From: Desulfonema magnum
GTDB lineage: Bacteria; Desulfobacterota; Desulfobacteria; Desulfobacterales; 4be13
DNA length: 64,000 nt
Assembly: GCF_017377395.1 (NCBI RefSeq)
Contig: NZ_CP061800.1
Span: 2,976,001-3,040,000 of the forward strand
Direction of reading: 5' to 3'
The notes under the pieces were generated by a model. It was given only the letters and a program-made list of their open reading frames with translations. It made no database searches and was not told where the DNA came from. Every line of letters starts with the position of its first letter. Position 1 is the stretch's first letter. Positions 8,376 through 16,738 of this stretch are shown piece after piece. A program made the position numbers and the translations under genes.

Positions 8376-10265
8376 TTAGTCAGCGTCATCCAAATAAGTA
8401 TATCCATTCAACATGGTCTCCAATTCTCGCATACAGGCCAGTCGTTGTTCTGGATTTAACCGATTGAATTGTAAACGTTTTTGAAAGTTTTCTAATATGG
8501 ATACTGTATTAAAGTTAACATAGTCAAGCATTTTTTGCACAGTATCACCTTTAAGCGTATCAGTGAATGTGTAATTATTATCTTTTGTAATATGCACATT
8601 CACGGAATGAGTCGTTCCGAACAGATTATGCATGTCGCCCAGAATTTCCTGATAAGCGCCTAATAAAAATATGCCAATCAGGTATGGTTCGTTTTCAACA
8701 GGAGAATGCACCGGCAAACTGGTGTCAGTTCCGAAGCCGTGAACATATTGCTTAAACCGCCCGTCAGAATCACAGGTCAGGTCATGCAGCGTGGCCCGGG
8801 TGTCAGGATATGCGTTCAGTCTGTGCAAAGGCACAATAGGAAATAATTGCCCCAGTGCCCAGGCATCCGGAGCTGATGCAAACAGAGAAAAATTAGCAAA
8901 ATATTTATCGGCCAAGTTATCATTAAGTTTGTCAAGTGCCTCATAATGTGCGCTGGAATTGAGATTTTTTTTCAATAACTCACTAATTTTCAAACAAATA
9001 CTGTAAAACAGATGTTCCGCATGAGCGCGTTGTCTGAGATTAATCACACCATAAGAAAACATTACATGCATTTCATTTAGCCAATACATCGCATTATGAT
9101 AAACTTCCAAAGCCGAGGCCTGATTTATATTATTCAACTGACACCATAGGTCATGAATAATCTCAGGGTCTTCATCGGATGCGGGGCAGATGGCTGCCAC
9201 AGCAGACACAGGTTCGATATCAACAATATTTGTTATTAATACAGAGCTATGAGCAGTTATGGCCCGTCCGGTTTCTGTGATGATATCAGGCTGGGGCAAA
9301 TCCGACGCATTGCAAGTGTCTTTGAATTGGTAAATAATATTATTGGCATATTCTTCCATGGTATAGTTTTTTGAAAAAGGCCGACTTGACAGCATGCCTT
9401 CATAATCCACCCCCAATCCGCCTCCCACATCAACGATTCTGATGGGCGCGCCCAAAGCTCGCAATTCAGCATAAAAATAACCTGCCTCGGACAAAATCTT
9501 CTGAATGTCATATATGCTGGGGATCTGCGAACCCACATGAAAATGCATTAATTGCAAAGAATTTATCTGTCCGGCTTGTCTGAGAAGATTAACGACATCT
9601 ATTATCTGAGCGGCATTAAGGCCGAACTTGGATTTTGCTCCGCCGCTGTCCTGCCATTTCCCATTAGCGACAGAAGCGAGTTTGACACGTATGCCCAAAC
9701 GCGGCACCACGTTCAAATTATCCGCCTCTTGGACAATCAGCTTTAGTTCACTGGTTTTCTCAACAACGATATAAGGTTGCAAGCCCATTTTCTGAGCAAT
9801 CAGAGCCATGCGCACATATTCACGATCCTTGTAACCATTACAAATCACCACAACGCCATTGGGGGGGGATAAGGCCAGAATCGCCATCATTTCCGATTTG
9901 CTGCCTGCCTCAAGTCCGGCCTGTCCGGTATTTACTATCGTCTCAATGACACTTCGCTGCTGATTCACTTTGATCGGATAAACAAGCGTATAATTTGCAT
10001 GGTAATTCTCTTTTTCCATTGCCATTGCAAAAGCATTGCATAATCTTTTGACACGCTGACGCAAAATATCAGGAAAACGAAGCAGTATCGGCAAGGAGAA
10101 TCCCCTGTCTGTCAGATCCTGTGCTATTTCATAAAGGCTTACCCCGGAGCCTTCCTGTCTTGGCGAAACCGTTAACTCACCGTCTTTGCTAATATCAAAA
10201 AAATTTTCGCCCCAGTTTTGGATATTATAAAGTTTTTTTGACTGAGAAATATTCCATTTTGGCAT
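8376..10265 (-). CDS. speA: Biosynthetic arginine decarboxylase
   Basis: 629 residues of the SpeA family (fold III PLP enzyme), converting L-arginine to agmatine and CO2. Key sites are the PLP lysine in YPIKVNQQ (Lys99), the HFHVGSQIPS strand, the glycine-rich GGGLGVDYEG, and TETGRAITAH. The length matches the usual 630-660. Two in-frame ATGs lie 6 nt apart. The second (10265) is chosen because AGGA ends 6 nt before it, whereas the same AGGA directly abuts the first ATG (10271). It heads the same-strand run speA, GAMT homologue, dehydrogenase, adenylation enzyme, carrier. It may be a housekeeping polyamine gene or may feed a guanidino compound to the cluster; only the co-orientation hints at the latter. 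Confidence 0.96.
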   Translation of the reverse strand: MPKWNISQSKKLYNIQNWGENFFDISKDGELTVSPRQEGSGVSLYEIAQDLTDRGFSLPILLRFPDILRQRVKRLCNAFAMAMEKENYHANYTLVYPIKVNQQRSVIETIVNTGQAGLEAGSKSEMMAILALSPPNGVVVICNGYKDREYVRMALIAQKMGLQPYIVVEKTSELKLIVQEADNLNVVPRLGIRVKLASVANGKWQDSGGAKSKFGLNAAQIIDVVNLLRQAGQINSLQLMHFHVGSQIPSIYDIQKILSEAGYFYAELRALGAPIRIVDVGGGLGVDYEGMLSSRPFSKNYTMEEYANNIIYQFKDTCNASDLPQPDIITETGRAITAHSSVLITNIVDIEPVSAVAAICPASDEDPEIIHDLWCQLNNINQASALEVYHNAMYWLNEMHVMFSYGVINLRQRAHAEHLFYSICLKISELLKKNLNSSAHYEALDKLNDNLADKYFANFSLFASAPDAWALGQLFPIVPLHRLNAYPDTRATLHDLTCDSDGRFKQYVHGFGTDTSLPVHSPVENEPYLIGIFLLGAYQEILGDMHNLFGTTHSVNVHITKDNNYTFTDTLKGDTVQKMLDYVNFNTVSILENFQKRLQFNRLNPEQRLACMRELETMLNGYTYLDDAD

Positions 10266-10333
10266 ATTCATTCCTAAGTATCTGAACTTGCATTTAAACT
10301 TGCACCTGAATCTGATACCCTGGCTGAAAAAAA

Positions 10334-10605
10334 TTGGGTGTGTCCCACTTTTTGCACAAAAGGGGTTCGGCCTAAAACGTGCGGGAGAACTTATTTTATA
10401 ATATTTTCAATAAAATAAGTTCTGTCCCACTTTTTGCACAAAGTCGGAAATCATAATGGCCGTGATGCTTACGGGATCAGGCCTGATTTCAGTTAAAAGC
10501 TTGCTTATCATATATTTTCAATATAATAAGCTTTGCCTGATAAGACAATTGCCTGTTCTGTCACGGACAGCCATATATTTTTGTGCAAAAGGTGGGACAC
10601 ACCCA
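10334..10605. repeat. 272-bp inverted-repeat element with GGGTGTGTCCCA ends
   Basis: Left arm 10334-10361 (ttgggtgtgtcccacttttt then gcacaaaa) pairs with right arm 10579-10605. A further copy of the end motif (tgtcccactttttgcacaaa) lies inside at about 10422-10441, next to a hairpin with arms agaacttatttta and taaaataagttct. A second internal hairpin surrounds 10496-10534. It fills the gap upstream of speA. A shorter relative is at 17365-17425. Confidence 0.6.
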
Positions 10606-10663
10606 AAAAATTTCATTTTTTATTCAAGTGCAATTCGGTCCAGACTTCCTTTCCCGTTAGCAT

Positions 10664-11113
10664 TTATAGATCAGAGGAGCCGAGCAATAATTCTAATTTT
10701 ACCGGATTAAAGCCTAATGAAATGAGAATTTTCCAATCTATCTCTATTTCTTCCGGGGTCAGTTTGTTATATAAAAATTTAGATTTTTTGATAAAATCCG
10801 AAGACAGATGGGTACATGCCGGGCAGTCCGGATCAATCATCCACTCTGGTTTACCATTATCCCCGGGTTTTACAAGAATCGGATATGCCTCACAATCTAT
10901 GGGTTTGCAATGCTGAATCGTGCATTTCTTATCCTTCCAAAACGGACAGGGTGTTCCCCTCAGAATGGAATAGCCATCATACTCCTCAAGGTATTTTTCG
11001 CCACCGGCGTCAATAATTGCCTGTCTTTCAAAAGGATAGATGACAGGCTGACCTATGGTGCAACAGCTCTTCTCGCATTTTTCACAGAATCCGTCCCAAA
11101 GCTCTAAACTCAT
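10664..11113 (-). CDS. YkgJ-like cysteine-cluster protein
   Basis: 149 residues, starting at ATG 11113 behind a strong AAAGGAGG site. Cysteines are arranged as CEKCEKSCC near the N-terminus, then CPFWKDKKC, HCKPIDCEAYP, and CPAC near residue 103. This matches the YkgJ/Fe-S-cluster-binding (CxxCxxxCC) family, whose members bind zinc or iron and whose function is mostly unknown. It is transcribed with the natural-product genes but nothing ties it to the pathway. The gene ends about 60 bp before the inverted repeat upstream of speA. Confidence 0.75.
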   Translation of the reverse strand: MSLELWDGFCEKCEKSCCTIGQPVIYPFERQAIIDAGGEKYLEEYDGYSILRGTPCPFWKDKKCTIQHCKPIDCEAYPILVKPGDNGKPEWMIDPDCPACTHLSSDFIKKSKFLYNKLTPEEIEIDWKILISLGFNPVKLELLLGSSDL

Positions 11114-11158
11114 TTTACCTCCTTTCAAACTTTAAGTGTCGGTTGCTTGTTGTGCCTT

Positions 11159-11570
11159 TTATAAATCCGATAACCGCCCGTAATCCAGTTTCAATAACCG
11201 GTCCGCAACATGAAAATATCGGTCATCATGGGTAACCGCAATGACACTTTTGCCCTGTGCCTTAAATGAGGGCAGCAATTTCTGATACTCGATGTTCAAG
11301 TTTTTTTCTGTCATTCCTGCGAAAGCAGGAATCCACAGCTTCCGGAACGCCGCATCGGCCAAAAACGGATTCCTGCTTTCGCAGGAATGACAGGCTTTTT
11401 GTCCGAACCGGGTCAAAAAGCTTGAACATCGAGTGATAAAAATATTCCCGAAAATGAGGCGACTTATCCGCTGCCCATTCGTCAAAAACATAAACAGGCT
11501 TATCCTCCATGATCGAGGAGGCAATTATGGCCAGCCGCTTCCGCTGGCCTGTTGAGAGATCAAGGGCCTG
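11159..11570 (-). pseudogene. Truncated copy of the cyclic-peptide ABC exporter C-terminus
   Basis: This stretch repeats the last roughly 90 codons of the exporter at 12285-13877 almost base for base: DLSTGQRKRL, then MEDKPVYVFDEWAAD with SPHFREYFY, and the tail KSVIAVTHDDRYFHVAD through YGRLSDL. Similarity ends abruptly near 11570, so the transmembrane part and Walker A are missing. It is further broken by a 146-bp element at 11288-11433. Removing the element and one target copy restores FREYFYQKLLPSFKAQG. It is therefore a dead partial duplication, later hit by an insertion. Confidence 0.85.
11288..11433. mobile_element. Family A short element (CTCGAT-TIR), copy 1, with 5-bp target duplication
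   Basis: Terminal repeats ctcgatgttcaag and cttgaacatcgag enclose two arms of the attcctgcgaaagcaggaat palindrome. The 5-bp duplication tgata is present on both sides (11283-11287 and 11434-11438). The 146-bp length and architecture match the copies at 42039, 46491 and 47178. No coding capacity; it inserted into the exporter pseudogene. Confidence 0.85.
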
Positions 11571-11721
11571 AGTCCTTCAAAAATTACGCTTTGCACTCCG
11601 GATCTGATAAGTGCAACTTTGGCACTCCGGAGCCTGATCAATCTGAAAATCAGACTTGAAAATTCATTAATGATGAGCTGTCAGCTATCAGCACGCTGCT
11701 TTTCTCTCCTATTCTGCCTTC

Positions 11722-12186
11722 TCAGCCATAATTCAGAAACCAATCCATTTCTTTTTCTTCCAGATTCATCCCCACAATCACCTCTGTCAGAGGTATTTCA
11801 TCTGAACCGATGATATCTTCCGTATGCATTTCCATATTCAGCAGGAGTTTCGCAGCGTCGTTTTTCAACAGGTTCTCGTGTGCCTGCTCAAAGTCTTTAC
11901 GGACTGCATTGCGAAAAGAGGCTTTGTTTTTTTTCAGAAATCGCCTCAGTCGTTGCTGCCATGCCCTGATTTCTTTCATCCAATGGGGCCCGATGTTCCG
12001 GATACCGGGGAAGGCTGAGGCGAGTTCCGCCAAACATATATGAATAATCAGAAGTTCCCATATCCCTTCAAAATCAGGTACCTGAGGCATATCCGACAGC
12101 TCCTTCACAGCACTTTGCAAACTGATTTTTCCCGATTTGAACCGAGTTAATATTTGTTCGACATGCGAGCGTGTCAAAAGATTCAT
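11722..12186 (-). CDS. Uncharacterised 154-residue protein
   Basis: Not recognised. The protein is helical and charged, with a basic stretch in the middle (RAWQQRLRRFLKKNK) and an acidic C-terminus (NLEEKEMDWFLNYG). No signal peptide, membrane segment or metal motif is visible. ATG 12186 has GGA 6 nt upstream, a weak site. It sits about 100 bp after the intact exporter and before the truncated copy, on the same strand, so it may be a passenger of the exporter duplication. A role in transport is not supported by anything in the sequence. Confidence 0.6.
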   Translation of the reverse strand: MNLLTRSHVEQILTRFKSGKISLQSAVKELSDMPQVPDFEGIWELLIIHICLAELASAFPGIRNIGPHWMKEIRAWQQRLRRFLKKNKASFRNAVRKDFEQAHENLLKNDAAKLLLNMEMHTEDIIGSDEIPLTEVIVGMNLEEKEMDWFLNYG

Positions 12187-12284
12187 AAGTCATCCGTCCG
12201 ATTGATATTTTTACCACGAAACATACGAAAAAACGGCATTCATACTTTCTTTGGTAATCATGAAAAATAATTTTCGTACTCCTG

Positions 12285-13877
12285 TTACAAATCCGATAAC
12301 CGTCCGTAATCCAGTTTCAATACCCGGTCCGCAACATGGAAATATCGGTCATCGTGAGTGACCGCGATGACACTTTTGCCCTGAGCCTTGAATGACGGCA
12401 CCAGTTCATGATAGAAATACTCCCGAAAATGGGGCGACTGATCCGCTGCCCATTCGTCAAAAACATAAACAGGCTTGTCCTCCATGATCGAGGCAATCAT
12501 GGCCAGCCGCTTCCGCTGGCCTGTTGACAGATCAAGTGTGCTGAATCTGTTCTCCTCGACAAATTCAAGTTTGTGATCCAGGTCCATGAGTCTGAGAAGC
12601 TCATCCACTCTTCCCTTGTCAATATGGCTCAGTCCGTATAACCGGTCAAAGAGGTGAAAATCCGAGAAAATTGTGGAAAACAGGTACCGGTGCTTTGCCA
12701 TTTCCACTTGGGAACCGTCAATTTCAATGGCCCCGGAAAGCGGAAAATAGAGACCCGTGATTATTTTCAGCAAAGTGGATTTGCCGCTGCCGTTTCCGCC
12801 GATGATAAACAGAATTTCATTCGGACAGAGTGAGAAACTGATATCCTCAATTGAAAACAATGGTTTACCTTGTCTGTCCCGGTATGTGAAACAGATATTG
12901 TCATATCTGATCTCTTTAAAGCGATGTATCTTTTCCTCAGAAACCGGATAAGAAACTTCGGTTTTTATGGTTTCAAGTTCCTGTTCCAGTTTCAGGATTC
13001 TTTCAATGGAAACGCCTGCCCATACAAGATATGGCACTGTGTCCTTCAGGGCAAAAAAAGGAATAAACAATATCATTGTCACTGATACAACCACCTCGTG
13101 TGTGGAAACATGGATTACGGTCGGTAAAATGAATACCATCGGGATAAATACAATAAACTGTATAAATGCGGATAAGACATTGCTCTGAGCAAACGCATTT
13201 TCTGCTTTGGTTCTGTATTGCCGGTTTTCAGATGTTTTTTTCCTGAAGTTATGGTGAAAAAATTCGTCGTTTTTTCGGTCATTGACCTTCAGTTCCTTAA
13301 ATCCGTAAATCACATCGCTTATGGAATCGAATAATCCCTTTTCCGTATCTCTTGCCTGCGAAATCCATTTTTTTATCCGGGCCATCTGATGGGCATATAT
13401 GAGAATTCCTGACCCCAAAATGGCAACGATGAATAAAGAGCCAGGCAAATACACCAGTGACAAGTAGATAAGCACGGTCACTGACAGGAACGCGCTCTCG
13501 GTCGCGTTCATAAACATATTTATCGCTTCAGATACGATCTGGGTATCCCTTGTAATCACATTATATATCTCGGATTTTCCCAATCTTTCATAAGATTCCA
13601 GGTCTGCCTTCCGAACCTTTTCAATAATTCTTTCACGCGTACTGCCTACGACTGCTTCGATCAACTGAACAGCGTTTTTCTGATATCGGACATAAAAGAT
13701 CGCAGTTAACAATAACATGATTATGAAAAGCATCAGATACCGGAAATGGGACAGAACTTTGCCCAACACGCTAGTCAAAATGACCAAGATAATGGTATCA
13801 GATATCACATAACATATACAATAAATCAGATATTTCCTGAATTTCTCCGGTTCTCTTTTTAATAATTCTTTTAGCAT
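12285..13877 (-). CDS. Cyclic-peptide export ABC transporter (PvdE/SyrD/YojI type), copy 1
   Basis: A 530-residue half-transporter. The N-terminal ~290 residues carry membrane segments (YLIYCICYVISDTIILVIL, YLMLFIIMLLLTAIFYV and others). The ATPase has Walker A GGNGSGKST, signature LSTGQRKRL, Walker B YVFDEWAAD with the catalytic Glu, and switch His in VTHDDRYF. The FDEWAADQ wording is typical of the cyclic-peptide exporter family, which moves siderophore precursors, syringomycin-type lipopeptides or microcin J25. It works as a homodimer in the inner membrane. Placed beside an NRPS/PKS locus, it most likely exports or protects against the product. The start at 13877 lacks a strong ribosome site. 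Confidence 0.9.
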   Translation of the reverse strand: MLKELLKREPEKFRKYLIYCICYVISDTIILVILTSVLGKVLSHFRYLMLFIIMLLLTAIFYVRYQKNAVQLIEAVVGSTRERIIEKVRKADLESYERLGKSEIYNVITRDTQIVSEAINMFMNATESAFLSVTVLIYLSLVYLPGSLFIVAILGSGILIYAHQMARIKKWISQARDTEKGLFDSISDVIYGFKELKVNDRKNDEFFHHNFRKKTSENRQYRTKAENAFAQSNVLSAFIQFIVFIPMVFILPTVIHVSTHEVVVSVTMILFIPFFALKDTVPYLVWAGVSIERILKLEQELETIKTEVSYPVSEEKIHRFKEIRYDNICFTYRDRQGKPLFSIEDISFSLCPNEILFIIGGNGSGKSTLLKIITGLYFPLSGAIEIDGSQVEMAKHRYLFSTIFSDFHLFDRLYGLSHIDKGRVDELLRLMDLDHKLEFVEENRFSTLDLSTGQRKRLAMIASIMEDKPVYVFDEWAADQSPHFREYFYHELVPSFKAQGKSVIAVTHDDRYFHVADRVLKLDYGRLSDL

Positions 13878-14073
13878 AGTGGTTCTTGATGTTTTTCAAC
13901 GATAACCCGTTCATCACCTGACATCAACACGTTAATGCAGTTCCATTTATTCAGAATGCCTGATCCGTTTGAAAACAACTTAGGAACAGTCACAAAATAA
14001 CTTAGAAACCAAGTTTCTTGAATTCGAGGTTCAAGTTTTGAAAAAAATTAAGACCTCGAAACTATTCCTTAAA

Positions 14074-14223
14074 ATAAGTACCTGTGCAACAGTTTTTTAT
14101 ATATCTTTTTTCTGCGAACTGCGGAGAAACCCGGCTTTTTCCTTCACGGGCGGCGGGTCATTCCGGGAAAAAAGCCGGGTTTCTTCCCGGGTAAATATAA
14201 AAAACTTTTGTTCAGGTACTTAT
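14074..14223. mobile_element. Family B short element (gaaacccggc hairpin), copy 1
   Basis: A 150-bp element with ends ataagtacctg and caggtacttat, enclosing a long hairpin made of gagaaacccggctttttcc and its partner ggaaaaaagccgggtttc. A nearly identical inverted copy starts at 63865 and a related one is at 59887-60214. Noncoding. It lies between the exporter and the methyltransferase gene. Confidence 0.7.
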
Positions 14224-14232
14224 CTCAACTTT

Positions 14233-14982
14233 TCAATTAGCTTTTTTGGCGTGCAAAGCAATTATCCCTGGTGAACCAAAATCAAAATCCATTTCTTCAA
14301 ATATTTGAATACAGACATTGCTATATCCTATATTTTCTAACAGTTGAGTAAGATAATTTTCATCAACATGGAAACACTCAAAATGTAAGGAACCTATTTG
14401 GTAAATTGAGGTGTTTTTTAATAACGTCATAACTAGGGTACCATTGGATTTCAACAATGAGGAAATGTTTCTCAGAGCTGAAATAAAAGATTTTTTTTCT
14501 GTTGCAACAGCTTCGATACAGAAACTAACAGAAATAATATCAAAATCAGATTCCGTGTGTGGTGCTAAGGGAGCATCTTGGAGAATGTCACAGTAAATAA
14601 TTTGCCTGATCTTTGAACGGAGTTGTTTTTTTAGTTGTTCCAGTGACTCAGGAGCAGAATTCCCATTTAATTTGAGAACGTATTCAAAGTAACTATCCCA
14701 ATTAAAAGCATTCGGTTGGTTTTGAATCCATCTCAGAACCTCTTGGCGATTCGCTTCCAAGTATTCTGAAAACACAATGTCATTGGCACAGAAACTTGCA
14801 CTAATTAACTGGTAAATAGTGGGGCCTCCCCCTATTTCAAGAAATTGACGGGAGGGTGGCATTTGACTATATAATTGGTGGTAGAAATCAAGCAAAAAGG
14901 CATTTTCCTTGCCAATTCAAAGATAGAAGGTATTCAGATAAGTCGTTGGGTTCAAACGACTATAATCCGTTGCAAATTCCAT
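14233..14982 (-). pseudogene. NNMT/PNMT/TEMT-family N-methyltransferase with an in-frame TGA at codon 22
   Basis: From ATG 14982 the frame reads MEFATDYSRLNPTTYLNTFYL, then TGA (14917-14919), then IGKENAFLLDFYHQLY and the family hallmark FLEIGGGPTIYQLISA. Residues on both sides of the stop align with the N-terminus of nicotinamide N-methyltransferase (FNPRDYLEKYY before its SAM site), so the stop interrupts a real N-terminus. The rest is intact for about 225 residues. These enzymes methylate small amines with SAM, so a tailoring role on the neighbouring natural product is plausible. Alternatives are reinitiation at TTG 14895 giving a shortened protein, or UGA decoding. A nonsense mutation is the simplest reading. 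It lies between the two exporter genes. Confidence 0.8.
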
Positions 14983-15115
14983 GCTAATTGTTATCCTTTG
15001 ATTCTTAATCTTAATAAACTGATCACGCAAATCTTGAAGCTTTGCGTGAGATAAAATTTAAGTTTGCCAAAAAAAATGGGAGCTTGAAGCTTGAAAGTTG
15101 ATTTCTTCTTACGCA

Positions 15116-16738
15116 TCACGCGTCACTCCTCACTTGTCCGTATTCCATCTTTATTACCTGATCAGCAACATGGAAATAGTGTTCATCATGTGTTGCGGCA
15201 ATAATGGTTTTTCCCCTGGCTTTTAATTCCGGCAGTAATTTTTCATAAAAGGACTTTCTGAACTCCGGGTCCTGTTCGGCTGCCCACTCATCAAACACAT
15301 AAATCGGCTTGTCTTCCAGAAGCGCTGTAATAAAGGACAGTCTTTTCCTCTGGCCTGTTGAAAGCTCTGAATAACGGAACTGTCCCTCCTGCCATCGGAC
15401 CTTGTGGAAAATTCCCATCATATTGAGGAGTTCGTTCACTTTTTCATCAGAGGGCGATTCAATGCCGTATAATCCGTCAAACAGATGACAGTCCGTATAA
15501 ACCACGGAAAATAAATGACGATGCTCGGCCATGTTTATCTCTGTCCCATCCATGACAAACGCGCCTGAACGGGGGGGATACAAACCCGTCAGCATTTTGA
15601 GCAGCGTGGATTTTCCGCTGCCGTTTCCGCCTTTGAGAAACAAAATTTCACCCGCTTTAAGGGTCAGGTTGAGAGGGCCTATGAAAAAAGTGGTATTCCC
15701 CTCTTTATCTGTATAATCAAACCGAAGGTTCTCTATCCGGATTTCATTGAAATCATACAATGGGTCTTCTGGCCTGGTAGAAGCAGCAAACTCCCCCAGA
15801 TCGGATGAGACCTGCAACTGTTGTTCCAACTGGTCCAATCTTTCCCCTGACACATAAGCCTGAAGAATTTCAGGCATTGATACAGATAATATATTTATCG
15901 GATCCCATAAAAACGCGGAGGCAGCAATCACTTTGAACCGCACTGACACGGGAACATAAGAAGGCAGCAGAAACACGACACAGCCCAGAGACAAATAAAA
16001 CATAAATACAAAAGAAAATACATTTACCCGGGCATATTTGTCCCCGACCCTGATTCTGAGTCTTTTCACCGTATCCGAAAGGGGCCTCAGATAGTTGTGA
16101 AAAAAATCCTCATTTTTTTCATGGCTGATCTTCAGTTCCTTGAAACCGTCGAGTACATGACCGAAATCGTCAAACAACTCCGTCTCCTTGGAAACAGCTC
16201 CGTGAATTGCCTCGTGCAGGGAGTGCCGGTACGACTGATAGTATAACAGACTTATCATAAACAATCCCAGAAAAATAAAACCTGACAGGGGCGAGGTCAC
16301 GAAAATATAAGCCACGACAAAGAGAATGGTAAAGACAGACTGAATGACATTGATACCGGCCGCTGCTGTTCTGGATATCTTTTTGGTGTCCATTGTCATT
16401 TTCACATATATTTCGCCTTTGTCCAGGTTTTCAATCTGCATCAGTTCGGCCTGCCGCAACTGGTTTCCGACTTTGTTGAGATATTTTTCCAATGTCTGCT
16501 CGACAAAATCAATTCCGGTCCGAAGCGCTATCCGCTTGGTAATCACAAAGAATACCAATGCTGCCAGAAAAGGCGGCAGATGCGTCAGATGGACTCTTCC
16601 TTCAAGAATTTCTCCCGCGGCCTCGTTGACAATGATGGCCATGGATGAACATCCTATTGCAGCCATGAAAGTCATCATCAAAACGAACACCGGGGTGAAA
16701 CTGAGCTTATTTTCTGGAAAAAATAATAGTTTGAACAT
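15116..16738 (-). CDS. Cyclic-peptide export ABC transporter, copy 2
   Basis: 540 residues with the same plan as the exporter at 12285-13877 but clearly diverged: membrane domain to about residue 320 (FVLMMTFMAAIGCSSMAII, FLAALVFFVI and others), then Walker A GGNGSGKST, signature LSTGQRKRL, Walker B YVFDEWAAEQ, and switch His in ATHDEHYF. Both copies share HLFDGLYG/HLFDRLYG in the helical region, so they are paralogues and may act as a heterodimer or on different products. It is the most upstream gene of the minus-strand cluster, followed by 1.85 kb without a gene. No strong ribosome site precedes ATG 16738. Confidence 0.9.
   Translation of the reverse strand: MFKLLFFPENKLSFTPVFVLMMTFMAAIGCSSMAIIVNEAAGEILEGRVHLTHLPPFLAALVFFVITKRIALRTGIDFVEQTLEKYLNKVGNQLRQAELMQIENLDKGEIYVKMTMDTKKISRTAAAGINVIQSVFTILFVVAYIFVTSPLSGFIFLGLFMISLLYYQSYRHSLHEAIHGAVSKETELFDDFGHVLDGFKELKISHEKNEDFFHNYLRPLSDTVKRLRIRVGDKYARVNVFSFVFMFYLSLGCVVFLLPSYVPVSVRFKVIAASAFLWDPINILSVSMPEILQAYVSGERLDQLEQQLQVSSDLGEFAASTRPEDPLYDFNEIRIENLRFDYTDKEGNTTFFIGPLNLTLKAGEILFLKGGNGSGKSTLLKMLTGLYPPRSGAFVMDGTEINMAEHRHLFSVVYTDCHLFDGLYGIESPSDEKVNELLNMMGIFHKVRWQEGQFRYSELSTGQRKRLSFITALLEDKPIYVFDEWAAEQDPEFRKSFYEKLLPELKARGKTIIAATHDEHYFHVADQVIKMEYGQVRSDA

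Noticed and set aside
8361..8379. A possible IS end (aaaatgggaaaattattta) at the speA 3' end, resembling the ISAzo13-type terminal repeat
   Set aside because: Only one end is present, the match is short and AT-rich, and it overlaps the speA stop codon; chance similarity is likely.
14917..14919. Selenocysteine at the in-frame TGA
   Set aside because: The following stem is only about 4 bp, the position is not a known catalytic site in this family, and a single C-to-T change explains it.
12285..16738. The cyclic-peptide exporters as the missing ATPase for the giant protein
   Set aside because: They belong to the PvdE/SyrD group by their FDEWAA Walker B region, are on the opposite strand beyond a 1.85-kb gap, and fit the NRPS/PKS cluster better.
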